Assembly: GCA_025361735.1 (NCBI GenBank)
Contig: JANYKD010000115.1
Location: 1 to 34,490, forward strand
Origin: Phycisphaerales bacterium
GTDB lineage: Bacteria > Planctomycetota > Phycisphaerae > Tepidisphaerales > Tepidisphaeraceae
Direction of reading: 5' to 3'
DNA: 34,490 nt
Shown: piece by piece, positions 32,065 through 34,490 of the stretch
How positions within the stretch are numbered: the stretch's first letter is position 1
Layout: each line of letters starts with the position of its first letter
Translations under genes and position numbers: made by a program
Notes under the pieces: generated by a model
The model's database searches: none
Told to the model about the DNA's origin: nothing
The model's input: only the letters and a program-made list of their open reading frames with translations

Positions 32065-33372
32065 ATGAGCGAGAGCACGAGACAACCCGGCCTTGGAACC
32101 CTGTCCCTTCACGCCGGGCAGACGCCCGACCCGACGACCGGAGCGCGGGCCGTGCCGATCTACAGCACGACCAGTTATGTCTTCCACGACACCGACCACG
32201 CGGCCAATCTGTTTGCCCTCAAGGAATTCGGCAACATCTACACGCGGCTGATGAACCCGACGACGGACGTTCTGGAAAAGCGCCTGGCCGCCCTCGACGG
32301 CGGGGCCGCCGCGCTCGCGTTCGCATCCGGCCAGGCCGCCATCACGGCTGCTCTGCTCACCATCGTCCACAGCGGCCAGAACTTCATCGCCTCCACCAGC
32401 CTCTACGGGGGAACCTGGACACTCTTCACGCAGACGCTGAGCAAGCTGGGGATCGAAGTCCGCTTCTTCGATCCTTCCAAGCCGGAAGCGATCGCCAAAC
32501 TCGTCGATAAGAATACGCGCGCGGTCTATCTCGAAAGCGTCGGCAATCCCAAGAACGACGTGTCCGATTACCGCAAGATCGCCGATGAGGCCCACAAGCA
32601 CGGCCTGCCGGTGCTGATCGACAACACCGTCACCACGCCCGTTTTGCTCCGGCCCATCGAGCATGGCATCGACATCGTCATTTACTCCACCACGAAGTTC
32701 ATCGGTGGACACGGTGTCCACATCGGTGGCGCGATCGTGGACAGCGGCAAGTTCCCCTGGGCCGACAATCCGGAGAAGTGGCCCGAGTTCACCGCGCCCT
32801 CGCCGTCGTATCACGGGATCGTCTTCACCGAGGCCCTCAAGCCGATCGGCAACATCGCCTACATCATCCATATCCGCACCCACTGGCTCCGTGATACGGG
32901 CGGCTGCCAGAGTCCCTTCGCGGCGTTCCTCACGTTGCTGGGCGTCGAGACCCTGCACCTGCGCATGGCCCGCCACAGCGAAAACGCCCTGGCGGTCGCG
33001 ACCTGGCTGGAAAAGCACCCGTCTGTGCTGTGGGTCAACTACCCCGGCCTGCCCAGTCACAAGGATCATGCCCGCGCCCAGCGCTATCTCCCCAACGGCG
33101 CCGGGGCGATTCTCGGTTTTGGCATCAAGGGCGGCCGCGATGCCGCCGTGAAGTTCATCAACAACGTGAAGCTGGCCAGCCACCTTGCCAACGTGGGCGA
33201 CGCCAAGACCCTGGTGATCCACCCGGCGAGTACCACGCACTCGCAATTGACGCCGCAGGAGCAGGCCGAGACCGGCGTGACGCCGGAATACATCCGCCTC
33301 TCCATCGGCATCGAGGATATCCAGGACATCATCGCCGATCTCGATCAGGCGCTGGCCAAGTCACAGCAGTAG
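32065..33372 (+). CDS. metY: O-acetylhomoserine sulfhydrylase (aminocarboxypropyltransferase), MetY-type
   Basis: MetY is a PLP enzyme of the Cys/Met metabolism family that joins sulfide to O-acetyl-homoserine to give homocysteine. The 435-residue product is of the typical length. Visible landmarks are the GTLSLHAGQTPDPTTGARAVPIY start, YTRLMNPTTDVLEKRLAALDGG, the SLYGGTW loop, DNTVTTPVLLRPIEHG and the PLP-binding Lys211 in YSTTKFIGGHG. SRLSIGIEDIQDII-like residues close the C-terminus. AAAGGAAA precedes the ATG. Its place after cysA joins sulfate import to methionine/cysteine synthesis. Substrate choice between O-acetyl and O-succinyl homoserine is from the family type; thiosulfate or methanethiol could also be used. 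Confidence 0.93.
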   Translation: MSESTRQPGLGTLSLHAGQTPDPTTGARAVPIYSTTSYVFHDTDHAANLFALKEFGNIYTRLMNPTTDVLEKRLAALDGGAAALAFASGQAAITAALLTIVHSGQNFIASTSLYGGTWTLFTQTLSKLGIEVRFFDPSKPEAIAKLVDKNTRAVYLESVGNPKNDVSDYRKIADEAHKHGLPVLIDNTVTTPVLLRPIEHGIDIVIYSTTKFIGGHGVHIGGAIVDSGKFPWADNPEKWPEFTAPSPSYHGIVFTEALKPIGNIAYIIHIRTHWLRDTGGCQSPFAAFLTLLGVETLHLRMARHSENALAVATWLEKHPSVLWVNYPGLPSHKDHARAQRYLPNGAGAILGFGIKGGRDAAVKFINNVKLASHLANVGDAKTLVIHPASTTHSQLTPQEQAETGVTPEYIRLSIGIEDIQDIIADLDQALAKSQQ

Positions 33373-33404
33373 CCAGCCCGGATCGGGTGCGATACGCTCC
33401 GCTC

Positions 33405-33897
33405 ATGGCAAGGCGCACGGCGGTTGGAATCGAGCGCGAGTTGTTCGCGCGACTGGCAGCGCGATACCGGCGTTGCTGGCGTTCGGACCTGCATGCGGTG
33501 GATGCGAGCGGCAGGGTTGTCCTCGGCGCGCGGTCGGGTGATCCTCAGCGCCCGGCCGAGGTTGAGGCACGCCAACTTGCCGTGCGCGAAGCGCTTCGCT
33601 GGGGCGAACCCATCGTCATGCCCGGCCCGGAGGAGACACTCCTCTGGGCCGTGCCTCTTATGCGCAACGCGTGTTTGCTGGGCGGGCTGGTGGCGACCAT
33701 TGCCGAGCGCAAGCTGTTCCGCCAGGGCGGCAACCAGGCCAGTGTTGACGTGCGCGCCGCGTGTGCCGACCTGCTGCAATTGGCGATCGATCACAACCTG
33801 ACCAACGCCGCGCTGCTCGAAGCCCATCTGCGCGAGAACCAGCGAGAGACCGTTCGCGCCGAATCGATCCACGCGTACAACATAAACGGAGACATCC
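33405..33897 (+). pseudogene. PocR-like sensory-domain protein, apparently truncated AraC-family regulator
   Basis: Translation from the ATG at 33405 (GTG 33387 is also in frame) gives MARRTAVGIERELFARL, then REALRWGEPIV, LLWAVPLMRNACLLGGLVA, VDVRAACADLLQLAIDHNLTNAALLEAHLRENQRE and RAESIHAYN. From memory, this resembles the N-terminal part of AraC-family regulators that pair a PocR-like sensor with an HTH domain, in which the text continues with a helical linker after the IHAYK-like motif. Here the similarity stops at about residue 158. The frame stays open through the whole of the following gene, which is surely not real; a +1 shift would meet TAA at 33883-33885. So the linker and both HTH motifs are missing. 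It could be a decayed regulator or a stand-alone sensor. The end given is where coding presumably stops. Confidence 0.5.
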
Positions 33898-34490
33898 ATG
33901 CAATCGTACAATCGCCTCGCCATCGACAGTCCCGAACAGCTCATCTTCGGCCGCGCACCCCATCCCCTGACCACGCGCCGGGGAATGGTCATCGGTGGCG
34001 GCACGGTTTACCCCGAACTGAACTTCACCCTGCCGCCCATCAGCATCGAGGCGGCCAACATGCCGCGGATCATCGAGCATTACCGCGAAATCATCACCGG
34101 CGCGACGCATCGGGCCATCGAACTGGATTGCCACGGACTCGTTGTCGAATTCGAGACACTGCCGCCCATGACCGAGAATCCGCAGTGGGGCATCGACCTC
34201 ACCAAAGTGCTGCTCGATGGCCTGGAAGATGCCCACGCCAGGAGCGGCCTCAAGAGCGTTCTCCGCATCACTCCCAACGACACCCGCGAGATGCAGCGAC
34301 CCTCGCTCATGCGCAGCGGCCCACTTTGGGAAAATATGCTCATGACATTCGAAGGATGTGCCGCCGCCGGTGCGGAACTGCTCAGCATCGAGTCCGTCGG
34401 CGGCAAGGAAATCCACGACGAGGCCCTTACCTACTGCGATATCGCCCAGGTGATCTTCGCCCTGTGCGTCATGGGCGTGCGCGACATGCA
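33898..34490 (+). CDS. mtaB: MtaB-type methanol:corrinoid methyltransferase, partial (runs off the window)
   Basis: MtaB transfers the methyl group of methanol to the corrinoid protein MtaC. The first 197 residues are present. The start MQSYNRLAIDSPEQLIFG, then GGGTVYPELNFTLPP, LVVEFETLPPMTENP, VLRITPNDTRE and LLSIESVGGKEIHDEAL follow the MtaB family. Glu165 in SIESVGGKE corresponds by context to the zinc ligand Glu164 of the Methanosarcina enzyme; the two Cys ligands would lie beyond the window. ATG 33898 has GGAG 6 bases upstream, and TAA at 33883 in the same frame excludes an upstream start. Substrate may be methanol or another methoxy or methylated compound, since this family is diverse in bacteria. 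MtaC and a reactivase are expected downstream. Confidence 0.85.
   Translation, partial: MQSYNRLAIDSPEQLIFGRAPHPLTTRRGMVIGGGTVYPELNFTLPPISIEAANMPRIIEHYREIITGATHRAIELDCHGLVVEFETLPPMTENPQWGIDLTKVLLDGLEDAHARSGLKSVLRITPNDTREMQRPSLMRSGPLWENMLMTFEGCAAAGAELLSIESVGGKEIHDEALTYCDIAQVIFALCVMGVRDM

Noticed and set aside
33898-34490. Extension of the sensor-domain frame through the whole of mtaB
   Set aside because: It stays open in the alternative phase, but the translation beyond about 33890 is basic, His/Arg-rich text typical of an out-of-phase GC-rich gene, while the other phase gives a clean MtaB.

Overview
The window is GC-rich bacterial chromosome, most likely from a planctomycete (Planctomycetota, perhaps a Phycisphaerae-like lineage). 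The phylum call is inference. It rests on the style of the genes, on a bacterial MtaB-type methyltransferase next to a PocR/AraC-like sensor domain, on a stand-alone GGQ release-factor-like protein, and on gaps filled with palindromic words of a kind I associate with such genomes. The bacterial assignment itself is secure. All genes I can support lie on the + strand.

Layout. (1) 1-1050 has no convincing gene but holds a 21-bp tandem repeat, a MITE-like inverted repeat and strong hairpins. (2) 1051-8647 is a type I restriction-modification locus, hsdM-hsdS-X-hsdR. X (4055-5494) is a 479-residue protein with a nucleoside-phosphorylase/nucleosidase fold and an unrecognised C-terminal half. It sits 3 bp after hsdS and 6 bp before hsdR, which makes it the best candidate here for an undescribed defence arrangement. 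(3) 8730-9242 encodes a GGQ release-factor-like protein. (4) 9411-26813 is a long flagellar block: a membrane-anchored TPR protein, a FlgN-like chaperone, a soluble histidine kinase and an NtrC-type sigma-54 activator (FlrB/FlrC-like), then flgB, flgC, fliE, fliF, fliG, fliH, fliI, fliJ, a MotE-like protein, fliK, flgD, flgE and an flbD-like gene. This is the rod, MS-ring, switch, export and hook set in nearly canonical order. Its gaps are occupied by foreign-looking repeats: two copies of a six-hairpin palindromic cluster, a block of short repeated words between flgB and flgC, and a four-helix-bundle gene between fliG and fliH framed by a perfect 30-bp inverted repeat.

(5) 27109-33372 is a sulfur-assimilation cluster: a promoter with two dyad sites, an XRE regulator, a 102-residue unknown protein, the sulfate-binding protein, CysT and CysW permeases, the CysA ATPase and an O-acetylhomoserine sulfhydrylase (MetY). 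Together they import sulfate or thiosulfate and place reduced sulfide into homocysteine; the reductive enzymes are not in the window. A 31-bp perfect inverted repeat separates the binding protein from cysT. (6) 33405-34490 begins a methyltransferase locus: a PocR-like sensory domain that seems to have lost its AraC output half, then the first 197 residues of an MtaB-type methanol:corrinoid methyltransferase running off the window.
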